Source of the DNA: Prevotella sp. UBA7782
GTDB taxonomy: Bacteria; Bacteroidota; Bacteroidia; Bacteroidales; Bacteroidaceae
DNA length: 5,891 bases
Direction of reading: 5' to 3'
NCBI GenBank assembly: GCA_002480935.1
Contig: DLDC01000202.1
Location: 1 to 5,891, forward strand
Below are positions 1 through 5,891 of the stretch, piece by piece. Each line of letters opens with the position of its first letter. Position 1 is the stretch's first letter. A program made the position numbers and the translations under genes. The notes beneath the pieces were generated by a model. It saw nothing but the letters and a program-made list of their open reading frames with translations, was not told the origin of the DNA and did not search any database.

Positions 1-1877
1 AGAACTCACGCTGGTACACCGGCGGTGGACTCTATCGCGACGTGAACGTTATCCTTACTCCCAAGCGACTCTATTTTGAGCGGCACCCACTTTATATAAC
101 CACCAAGAACAACAATGAGGTAGACATACAGGCCAACCTCACTTATCAAGACCGCGTAAAGGCGGTGAGGCTGGGCGTGCGCATCCTCGATGCCAACGGC
201 AAGGTGGCTGCCGAACAAACATCCGACTTGACCTATTATCCCTCATGGCGCACTCGCGAATACAAATTGCCGCCTGTGGCCATGCCCAATGCCCATGTGT
301 GGGATCTCGACAACCCTTATCTATACACCGCCGAGGTAACTCTATACGACTCATTAGGTCAGGTAGCCGACCGCGTTACCGAGCCTTTCGGCATCCGGAC
401 CATTTCTTTTGGTCCTGAATACGGCTTCAAGCTCAATGGCAAGAAGGTGCTGCTCAAGGGCAATGCCAACCATCACGGGCTGGGCTGTCTGGGCGCTGCG
501 GCCTTCCCCAGGGCCATTGAGAAGCGCATCAAGCTGCTCAAAGAGTTTGGCTTCAACACCATCAGATGCTCACACAACCCCTATAGTGAAGACTTATATA
601 AGTTGTGCGACAAGTATGGCGTGCTCGTGGTAGACGAGCTGTATGACAAATGGCTCCAGCTCTACGCCGGTGGCCGGAAGCCATGGAACCAGATATGGCA
701 GTATGACGTGAGCGAATGGGTGCAGCGCGACCGTAATCATCCCAGCGTTATATTATGGAGCCTGGGCAACGAGCTGCAGCAGATGGCCAACATGGATTAC
801 AACGACTGGGGCGTAACCGACTACAGACTGCTCAAGACCCTGCTGCACAGATATGACACCACGCGCCTCACCACCGTGGCCATGCACCCCCATTATCGCA
901 GTCTCGACACCAACGACAAGCCTGCACCGCTGGCCGTGGAGACGGAAGTTAACAGTTACAACTATCGTTACATGTACTTCCCTGGCGACGCCAAGCTCTA
1001 TCCCAACAAGACATTCTTCCAAAGTGAGGCCAGCACAGCCGATATGGGCCCCAACTTCTTCTGCATGGACCTGAACAAAGTAATAGGACTGGCTTACTGG
1101 GGACAGATAGACTACATCGGCGAGAGCAAAGGATGGCCCTATAAGGGATGGGATCATGGCTCTTTCTACCTTGACCTGCAACCTAAGCCTATTGCTTATT
1201 TCCTGAAGAGCATGTTCACCGAGCAACCCGTAGTGCACGCAGCCGTTCTGGAGAAGCAACAGGGCGTGAAGCAGTGGAACGGTATCAATGTGGGTACAGC
1301 CGACATGTCTGAGAACTGGAACCGTAACGCGGGCGACACGCTCACGCTGAACATCTTTACCAACTGCGATGAGGTGGAGCTCAAGCTGAATGGCAAGTCG
1401 CTCGGCAAACGCACCAACAGCATGGACCCCAAGCAACGCGACAAGATAGTATGGAACAACGTGACGTGGCAAGCCGGCAAGCTGGAAGCCATTGGCTACA
1501 GAAACGGAAAGGCTGTAGCACACCATCAGTTGGAAACAACGGGCAAGGCTGTAGCGCTGAAGGTGGTGCCCGACGCTGAGACATGGCACGCCGACGGAAA
1601 TGACTTGCAGCACGTAACCATCTATGCCGTAGACAGCAAGGGCCGGAAAGTGTTTGATGCAAACAACGAACTGACCTTCCTCGTAGACGGAGATGCCACG
1701 GTGGCAGGAGTGAGCAACGGCGACATGACAACCGATGAGAACCTGGCTGGCAATCGAATAAGACTCTGGCAAGGCTCAGCCATGGTTGTTCTGAGAGCCG
1801 GGACAAAGCCAGGCAAAGTGTCGCTGAGCGTACGTTCAAACATCAAGAACAAGGATTTAAAACTTCAGACTTTCTGA
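1..1877 (+). CDS. Glycoside hydrolase family 2 beta-galactosidase-type enzyme (5' partial)
   Basis: Exo-acting GH2 glycosidase, most likely a beta-galactosidase, presumably periplasmic (any signal peptide lies before the window). The reading frame is open from position 3, and the first codons give RWYTGGGLYRDV, the conserved end of the GH2 N-terminal jelly-roll, so the GTG at 42 is an internal Val and not a start. Counting from position 3 (624 codons): Ig-like domain about 17-135, TIM barrel about 143-403, a DUF4982-like domain about 446-505 and a GH2 domain-5-like Ig fold about 515-615. The acid/base is Glu257 in WSLGNEL (bases 771-773) and the nucleophile is Glu342 in FFQSEAS (1026-1028), 85 residues apart, as usual for GH2. 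CSHNPY and VVDELYDKW are also family motifs. One oddity is HHG at 157-159 where relatives usually have HHD. The TGA stop at 1875 is one base before the next ATG. The family is secure; substrate specificity (galactoside or another beta-glycoside) is inferred. Confidence 0.93.
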   Translation, partial: NSRWYTGGGLYRDVNVILTPKRLYFERHPLYITTKNNNEVDIQANLTYQDRVKAVRLGVRILDANGKVAAEQTSDLTYYPSWRTREYKLPPVAMPNAHVWDLDNPYLYTAEVTLYDSLGQVADRVTEPFGIRTISFGPEYGFKLNGKKVLLKGNANHHGLGCLGAAAFPRAIEKRIKLLKEFGFNTIRCSHNPYSEDLYKLCDKYGVLVVDELYDKWLQLYAGGRKPWNQIWQYDVSEWVQRDRNHPSVILWSLGNELQQMANMDYNDWGVTDYRLLKTLLHRYDTTRLTTVAMHPHYRSLDTNDKPAPLAVETEVNSYNYRYMYFPGDAKLYPNKTFFQSEASTADMGPNFFCMDLNKVIGLAYWGQIDYIGESKGWPYKGWDHGSFYLDLQPKPIAYFLKSMFTEQPVVHAAVLEKQQGVKQWNGINVGTADMSENWNRNAGDTLTLNIFTNCDEVELKLNGKSLGKRTNSMDPKQRDKIVWNNVTWQAGKLEAIGYRNGKAVAHHQLETTGKAVALKVVPDAETWHADGNDLQHVTIYAVDSKGRKVFDANNELTFLVDGDATVAGVSNGDMTTDENLAGNRIRLWQGSAMVVLRAGTKPGKVSLSVRSNIKNKDLKLQTF

Positions 1878-1878
1878 T

Positions 1879-3303
1879 ATGAAGCTCAACACACACAGAC
1901 TCATCGTGCTTGCGCTGCTATGCGCAAGCACCCTTTCACTATTTGCAAAAGACTATATAGTAACAGACTACGGGGCAAAAGGCGATGGCAAGAACCTCGA
2001 CAGCAAGGCCATCAATGCCGCGATAACCACGGCAGCAGCCAACGGTGGCGGAAGGGTGATTGTGCCGGCCGGCTCTTATCTGTGCGGAAGCATACGTCTG
2101 AAGAGCAACATAGAGCTGCATCTGGAGGCTGGAGCCACCATCATTGCCACCACTGATGCCAAAGCCTACGACCCCAGTGAGCCTTTCAACTTCCCGGAGT
2201 ATCAGGACGGTGGACATACTTATTTCCACAACAGCCTGATATGGGCTGAGGGACAGCACAACGTGGCCATCACGGGATTTGGAAAGATAGATGGCGAAGG
2301 GCTCACCAAGCAAGACACAGAGAAGGCTGGCAACGTACAGGGAGGCAGCATAGGCATGGGCGACAAGGCCATAGCGCTGAAGGCGTGCCGCCAAGTGAGC
2401 ATTCGCGACATCACCATCTATCGGGGCGGCCACTTCGCCATCATCATGACGGGATGCGACATTGCCCAAATAGACAACGTGACGATAGACACCAACCGCG
2501 ACGGAATAGACATTGACTGCTGCAAATATCTCACTATCAGCAACTGCAAGGTAAACACACCGCACGACGACGGCATCGTCTTGAAGGCGTCGTACGCGCT
2601 GAAGCGGCCCGTGACCTGTGAGCACATCGCCATAACGGGCTGCGTCGTCACGGGATATAAGCTCGGCACGCTGCTCGACGGCACCTATGTGCCCGAACAA
2701 GTGGGCTGGGTTTGCGGACGCATCAAGCTGGGCACGGAGAGCAATGGCGGATATAAGAACATAGCCATCAGCAACTGCACCATGATGTACAGCAGCGGAC
2801 TGGCCTTCGAGGAGGTGGACCAAGGCCGCATGGAGAACATCGTGGTGAGCAACATCACCATGAACCATGTGCACCACTACCCTATTTACATTACCACAGG
2901 ATGCCGAAACAGAGGACCGAAAGAGAACACCAACGTGAGCTACGGCGCTGACATCAGTATAGACAATGTGGTGGCACAAGACTGTGACAGCCTGGCCGGC
3001 ATCATCGTAACAGGTATGCCAGGCCATCCGCTGCGCAACATCAGCCTGAGCAACATCTATTGTGAGTATCGAGGAGGGGGCGAAGCCTATCCTCAAGGCA
3101 AGTCTTACAGAGAGCAGGGAACCAACTATCCCGAGCCTCGCTGGGCCGGTCCGACACCCAGCTACGGCCTCTACGCACGCCACGTGAAAGGCTTGCGGGC
3201 ACAAAACGTGAGGTTCTCGTTGCTCAGGCCGGACGCACGGCCGGCTGTTATCACCGAAGACGTGACCGACGAGCAGCTCGATGTCAAGACCATAGAACAC
3301 TGA
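1879..3303 (+). CDS. Secreted GH28-like parallel beta-helix glycosidase with altered active-site motifs
   Basis: Predicted periplasmic polysaccharide hydrolase of 474 residues. Residues 1-23 form a signal peptide (basic start, hydrophobic core, probable cut after Ala23); Cys15 has no proper lipobox. The mature start (DYGAKGDGKNLDSKAI) is the usual first part of GH28 and pectate-lyase-3-type helices. Repeated beta-helix rungs are visible at about 172-180, 217-225, 249-257, 294-302, 320-328, 358-366 and 387-395, many ending in the asparagine pattern SN. Asp208 (NRDGID) and Asp230-Asp231 (HDDGIVLK) match the three catalytic aspartates of GH28 in motif and spacing. The segment that should carry GHG reads CGRIKLGTESNGG (279-291), and the later RIK position reads AFEE (309-312). 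An additional stretch containing GTLLDGTY (263-270) precedes this. Its ATG follows the GH2 stop by one base, so coupled expression is likely. Fold and family are well supported. Polygalacturonase activity is doubtful; a rhamnogalacturonan- or other glycan-active enzyme is an alternative. Confidence 0.88.
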   Translation: MKLNTHRLIVLALLCASTLSLFAKDYIVTDYGAKGDGKNLDSKAINAAITTAAANGGGRVIVPAGSYLCGSIRLKSNIELHLEAGATIIATTDAKAYDPSEPFNFPEYQDGGHTYFHNSLIWAEGQHNVAITGFGKIDGEGLTKQDTEKAGNVQGGSIGMGDKAIALKACRQVSIRDITIYRGGHFAIIMTGCDIAQIDNVTIDTNRDGIDIDCCKYLTISNCKVNTPHDDGIVLKASYALKRPVTCEHIAITGCVVTGYKLGTLLDGTYVPEQVGWVCGRIKLGTESNGGYKNIAISNCTMMYSSGLAFEEVDQGRMENIVVSNITMNHVHHYPIYITTGCRNRGPKENTNVSYGADISIDNVVAQDCDSLAGIIVTGMPGHPLRNISLSNIYCEYRGGGEAYPQGKSYREQGTNYPEPRWAGPTPSYGLYARHVKGLRAQNVRFSLLRPDARPAVITEDVTDEQLDVKTIEH

Positions 3304-3331
3304 TGGCGGCCTTGCAAAGGCCCTTAGGCTC
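3304..3331. terminator. Possible bidirectional hairpin between convergent genes
   Basis: The gap between the stop of the GH28-like gene and the stop of radA contains a perfect inverted repeat, GGCCTT at 3308-3313 and AAGGCC at 3317-3322, with a three-base loop. It reads as a 6-bp, GC-rich stem on both strands and sits where transcripts from both sides should end. There is no T-run after it on either strand, so it is not a classic intrinsic terminator; it could still mark or protect 3' ends. Confidence 0.35.
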
Positions 3332-3357
3332 TTAACCGAACAAAGCCCGCAGGGCTT
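3332..3357 (-). terminator. Hairpin overlapping the radA stop, possible terminator
   Basis: Read on the minus strand, AAGCCC and GGGCTT (bases 3357-3352 and 3348-3343) form a perfect 6-bp stem with a TGC loop, followed by TGTTCGGTTAA, which includes the radA stop codon. A GC-rich stem followed by a T-biased stretch resembles a weak intrinsic terminator. However, the stem encodes the last residues of RadA (around ALRALFG), so coding constraint alone could explain it. Confidence 0.25.
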
Positions 3358-4735
3358 CCTCTACTTTCCTTACAGGATGAAGTTCAATGTCCAGATGCTT
3401 ACCCTTGAGCGTCTGGACATTATATTTTGGTAGAATGATGTGCTTGAAGCCCAACTTCTCGGCCTCAGCCACACGTTGCTCTATTCGGCTCACGGGTCTC
3501 ACCTCGCCGCTCAGTCCCACTTCGCCACACATGCACCAGCCTGTTTCGATGGGCGTATCAACATTCGATGAGAGCACGGCGGCTATCACGCTCAGGTCCA
3601 TAGCCATATCGGTGACGCGCAAGCCCCCCGCTATGTTCAGAAACACGTCTTTCTGCATCAGCTTAAAGCCCACACGCTTTTCCAATACAGCCAGCAGCAT
3701 GTTGAGCCGACGCTGGTCGAAGCCCGTGGCCTGACGCTGTGGCGTGCCGTAAGCCGCACTAGACACAAGAGCCTGCGTCTCAACCAAGAATGGCCTGACG
3801 CCCTCAATGGTGCTGGATATGGCCACACCCGACAGTCCGTCATGCTCTTCAGTGAGCAACAGTTCCGAAGGATTGCTCACCTGCCTGAGCCCGTATTGCT
3901 GCATCTCGTAGATGCCCAGCTCTGACGTAGAGCCAAATCGGTTCTTGATGCTGCGCAAGATGCGATACAGATAGTGCTGGTCGCCCTCAAACTGAATAAC
4001 GGTGTCTACGATATGCTCCAGTATCTTAGGTCCGGCCAACGACCCTTCTTTGTTGATATGACCGATGAGTATGACCGGCACGCCGCTGGTCTTGGCAAAG
4101 CGCAGCAGGGCCGAGGCACACTCTCTGACCTGCGACACGCTGCCCGCCGAGCTGTCTACGTCTTCCGTCTCTATGGTCTGTATGGAGTCTACTATCACCA
4201 AGTCGGGCTTCACCTCTTTTATTTCGGCAAAGATAGCCTCAAGCGATGTCTCACTAAGTATATCCACATTGTTGCCGTCAGTGGCATTACCCGAATGCTC
4301 CAAGATGCGGTCGGCGCGCATCTTGATTTGCTGCGGACTCTCCTCACCGCTCACGTAAAGCACGTGCTGACCTATGTGCAGCACGGTTTGCAGCGTGAGC
4401 GTACTCTTGCCGATGCCCGGTTCGCCACCCAGCAGGATGATGCTTCCCGGCACGATGCCGCCTCCCAGCACACGGTTGAGCTCGGCGTCGCCCGTGTCTA
4501 TGCGTGGAAGGCCTTTCGACGAGATGTCCTTCAGATGCTGCGACTTGGCATGTGCCACGCCTTGGGCGGCCCTCACGCTGTGGGCGGCATTGCGTGCTGC
4601 CGTGCTGCCCGTATCGGCCGATATTCTTATCTCCTTGAAAGTGTTCCACTGACCGCAGCTAGGACACTTGCCAATCCATTTGGGTGAGTCGTAGCCACAA
4701 TTCTCACACACGTATGCTATCTTGTCTTTTGCCAT
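3332..4735 (-). CDS. radA: DNA repair and recombination ATPase RadA (Sms)
   Basis: Cytosolic RecA-like ATPase of 467 residues, close to the usual length for RadA. In characterised bacteria RadA acts as a ring-shaped DNA helicase that promotes branch migration and processing of recombination intermediates with RecA. Domains in order: a four-cysteine zinc finger (Cys10, Cys13, Cys24, Cys27, in CENC and CPSC), a variable linker about 37-70, and a RecA-like core with Walker A GGEPGIGKST at 103-112 and Walker B LVIVDSIQ at 179-186. The RadA signature KNRFG is at 264-268, and the C-terminal Lon-protease-like domain (about 290-467) is generally regarded as non-proteolytic in RadA. The ATG at 4735 gives the canonical MAKDKIAYVCENCG start, so it is secure. 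No disruption is seen. The gene is convergent with the GH28-like gene (28 bp between stops) and lies 42 bp downstream of the GH43-like gene on the same strand. No clear TAnnTTTG box is visible in that 42-bp gap, so transcription may come partly from further upstream. Confidence 0.97.
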   Translation of the reverse strand: MAKDKIAYVCENCGYDSPKWIGKCPSCGQWNTFKEIRISADTGSTAARNAAHSVRAAQGVAHAKSQHLKDISSKGLPRIDTGDAELNRVLGGGIVPGSIILLGGEPGIGKSTLTLQTVLHIGQHVLYVSGEESPQQIKMRADRILEHSGNATDGNNVDILSETSLEAIFAEIKEVKPDLVIVDSIQTIETEDVDSSAGSVSQVRECASALLRFAKTSGVPVILIGHINKEGSLAGPKILEHIVDTVIQFEGDQHYLYRILRSIKNRFGSTSELGIYEMQQYGLRQVSNPSELLLTEEHDGLSGVAISSTIEGVRPFLVETQALVSSAAYGTPQRQATGFDQRRLNMLLAVLEKRVGFKLMQKDVFLNIAGGLRVTDMAMDLSVIAAVLSSNVDTPIETGWCMCGEVGLSGEVRPVSRIEQRVAEAEKLGFKHIILPKYNVQTLKGKHLDIELHPVRKVEEALRALFG

Positions 4736-4777
4736 ATCTTCTTCGAGTTTTATAATCTTTCTTCCATCACATTTGCT
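4736..4777 (-). other. Short gap between GH43-like gene and radA
   Basis: This AT-rich 42-bp spacer separates two genes on the same strand. On the minus strand it is purine-rich near the radA start (GAAGAAG within the last 12 bases), which could act as a weak ribosome binding site, although Bacteroidota often do not use strong Shine-Dalgarno sequences. I see no TAnnTTTG box and no terminator hairpin with a T-run, so read-through from the GH43-like gene into radA is plausible. Confidence 0.4.
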
Positions 4778-5836
4778 TTATCGCCCGGCCTTGCGAGTCT
4801 CATTGTTTCGTGAAAATCGCGTTAGCCGCTGATACTCTTTCTTCGTAAGACGCATGAACGAACCGTGCTGAGGTCCTGTAACGCCCTGAATATCCACAGG
4901 GTCGTGGAAGTTGCGCAGATGAGCGTCTGCCTGACAGATGCGGTAATGTTTGGGGCGGTCAGAATATTGTATGTAAGCCACCCGCCACGTGCTGTCGCCT
5001 ATGAGCTGAAAGGCTGACGCGCCCTCACACTTCTTCTTGCCTTCAAAGTTCACATAGTCGGTGTCTGAAGGTTCCTTCCAAGGGCCTCGGAGCGTGGGTG
5101 CCGTGGTGGTGAAGATGCCGGGCTGTCCGCCCTCTTTCTTGATGAGCATGTGGTAGAGACCGTCTGAGGGTAGATAATTGATGTCGGCATCTATCGTGGC
5201 ATAGCCCCAGTCGAAGAGCAAACGGGGCTTGGTGATGTGGGTGAACGACTCGTCGGCGTAAGAATAATACATTCTGTCATATTTCTCCTCGTCACGGTTG
5301 AGCATGGAGTAGTAGATGAAATAGCCACCCTTCTTGCCGTCGGGCCACCGATAGCTGCCGTCCCAGAATATTTGGGGAGCCCAAACGCGGCACACACCCG
5401 CATAGCTCTTGTAGACATCGGGGCTGGAAGGGTCGCAGAAGATGCCGGGGCCCTGTCGGAAATCGAAGGTCACCGACGACCATGTTATTAGGTCTTTGCT
5501 CTGCAACAGGTCGATGCCATAATTGTCCCACCGGTGCGAACGGCGCACGCACATGTCGGTTGTCACCATCAGATAGCCTTTTCCGTTATGTTTTCTGCAT
5601 ATATATGCGTCTCTCGTACCACCTTCTATACGCGCGTGAAGGGTGGGACTGAATATAGAATCGCCGCCCAGTATGTCTTGATAATGCAATCCGTCGCGGC
5701 TCACGGCATAGGCCGTCCACTCACCCTTGTCGCTCATGTGGCAATAAAGATAGCCATAAGAGCCTTTCTGAAGGTTTTGCGCAGAACAACAGAATGAGAC
5801 AAGGAGCCACAGAGGCAAAATGAGATGATATTTCAT
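4778..5836 (-). CDS. Secreted GH43-like five-bladed beta-propeller glycosidase
   Basis: Predicted periplasmic exo-glycosidase of 352 residues. It starts with a signal peptide (MKYHLILPLWLL core) ending CSA before Gln20, a common Bacteroidota cleavage pattern; Cys16 and Cys17 lack a normal lipobox. Propeller motifs in order: GGTRDAYI (72-79) with Asp76 as likely general base, RVWAPQIF (150-157), ATIDADI (213-219) with Asp216 or Asp218 as likely pKa modulator, and CEGAS (270-274) with Glu271 as likely general acid. The C-terminal PQHGSFMRLTKKEYQRL (322-338) matches the 'RHGTVLPIT..E..L' end common in one GH43 branch, which to my memory resembles subfamily 34. Characterised relatives act on arabinofuranosides or galactofuranosides, but no substrate can be read from this sequence. 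The ATG at 5836 directly precedes the signal peptide and follows a probable promoter, so the start is secure. The gene lies on the same strand as radA, 42 bp upstream of it. Family assignment is good; subfamily and substrate are tentative. Confidence 0.86.
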   Translation of the reverse strand: MKYHLILPLWLLVSFCCSAQNLQKGSYGYLYCHMSDKGEWTAYAVSRDGLHYQDILGGDSIFSPTLHARIEGGTRDAYICRKHNGKGYLMVTTDMCVRRSHRWDNYGIDLLQSKDLITWSSVTFDFRQGPGIFCDPSSPDVYKSYAGVCRVWAPQIFWDGSYRWPDGKKGGYFIYYSMLNRDEEKYDRMYYSYADESFTHITKPRLLFDWGYATIDADINYLPSDGLYHMLIKKEGGQPGIFTTTAPTLRGPWKEPSDTDYVNFEGKKKCEGASAFQLIGDSTWRVAYIQYSDRPKHYRICQADAHLRNFHDPVDIQGVTGPQHGSFMRLTKKEYQRLTRFSRNNETRKAGR

Positions 5837-5855
5837 GCTTATTGGTTTTTGAATG

Positions 5856-5863
5856 CAAATATA
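5856..5863 (-). promoter_or_regulatory. Bacteroidota -7 promoter box for the GH43-like gene
   Basis: On the minus strand these bases read TATATTTG, an exact match to the Bacteroidota sigma-ABfr -7 consensus TAnnTTTG. It lies 19 bases before the ATG at 5836, implying a short leader of about 15 bases. A one-mismatch second copy, TTAATTTG, lies just upstream at 5865-5872. No TTTG-like -33 element is evident 19-21 bases upstream, so strength is uncertain. Confidence 0.45.
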
Positions 5864-5891
5864 GCAAATTAATCTGACACTTCGCCCATGA

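Noticed and set aside
42..44. GTG as a possible start codon of the GH2 gene
   Set aside because: The frame is open upstream to position 3 and encodes the conserved RWYTGGGLYRDV motif, so this GTG is an internal Val codon.
1509..1555. An 11-base direct repeat, AAGGCTGTAGC, at 1509-1519 and 1545-1555
   Set aside because: Both copies encode KAVA in the same frame near a domain boundary. There are only two copies and no wider repeat structure, so chance is a sufficient explanation.
753..1772. A 339-codon open frame antisense to the GH2 gene
   Set aside because: It is again in register with the sense codons and explained by codon usage. The sense strand has clear GH2 catalytic motifs across the same region.
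1939..3300. A 453-codon open frame on the minus strand covering nearly the whole GH28-like gene
   Set aside because: It is in exact codon register with the real gene, so its stops could only arise from sense TTA, CTA or TCA codons, which are rare here. Its translation has no recognisable domain and is a composition artefact.
3974..4687. A 237-codon open frame on the plus strand inside radA
   Set aside because: It is in register with radA codons, lacks recognisable motifs, and lies over the conserved RadA ATPase core and zinc finger.
5826..5836. Possible lipoprotein anchor in the GH43-like and GH28-like signal peptides because of nearby Cys residues
   Set aside because: The residues before each Cys do not fit a lipobox (Phe, Cys or Leu at -1), and good signal peptidase I sites follow.

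Overview
The window looks like a piece of a Bacteroidota chromosome, probably from a Prevotella- or Bacteroides-like gut or oral lineage. Evidence: a Bacteroidota-type TAnnTTTG promoter box, 'SAQ'-type signal peptide ends, and a set of periplasmic glycan-degrading enzymes of the kind found in Bacteroidota polysaccharide utilisation loci. G+C is moderate, and Leu TTA/CTA and Ser TCA codons are scarce. The genus is inference only. No SusC/SusD pair, sensor/regulator, RNA gene, insertion sequence, CRISPR array or tRNA is visible.

Layout: (1) Positions 1-1877, + strand: the 3' part (624 codons) of a GH2 beta-galactosidase-type enzyme whose true start lies before the window. (2) 1879-3303, + strand: a secreted GH28-like parallel beta-helix glycosidase that starts one base after the GH2 stop, so the two are almost certainly co-transcribed and probably translationally coupled. 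(3) 3304-3331: a 28-bp gap between convergent genes holding a small perfect hairpin. (4) 3332-4735, - strand: radA, a housekeeping DNA-recombination ATPase, complete. (5) 4778-5836, - strand: a secreted GH43-like five-bladed beta-propeller glycosidase, complete, 42 bp upstream of radA. (6) 5837-5891: the upstream region of the GH43 gene, with a probable -7 promoter box. The window is almost fully coding, with no gene-free stretch over 60 bp.

The three glycosidases (GH2, GH28-like, GH43-like) are all of types that trim plant cell-wall or other complex glycans in the periplasm. The GH2/GH28 pair is the end of one + strand operon; the GH43 gene is on the other side of radA and on the opposite strand, so a shared substrate is possible but not shown. 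The most interesting feature is the GH28-like protein: it keeps the three catalytic aspartates but lacks the classic His (GHG) and Arg-Ile-Lys motifs, and it has an extra segment between them, which suggests a substrate other than plain polygalacturonate. I found no clear evidence of a wholly new system; the region is mainly ordinary accessory carbohydrate metabolism wrapped around a housekeeping gene.
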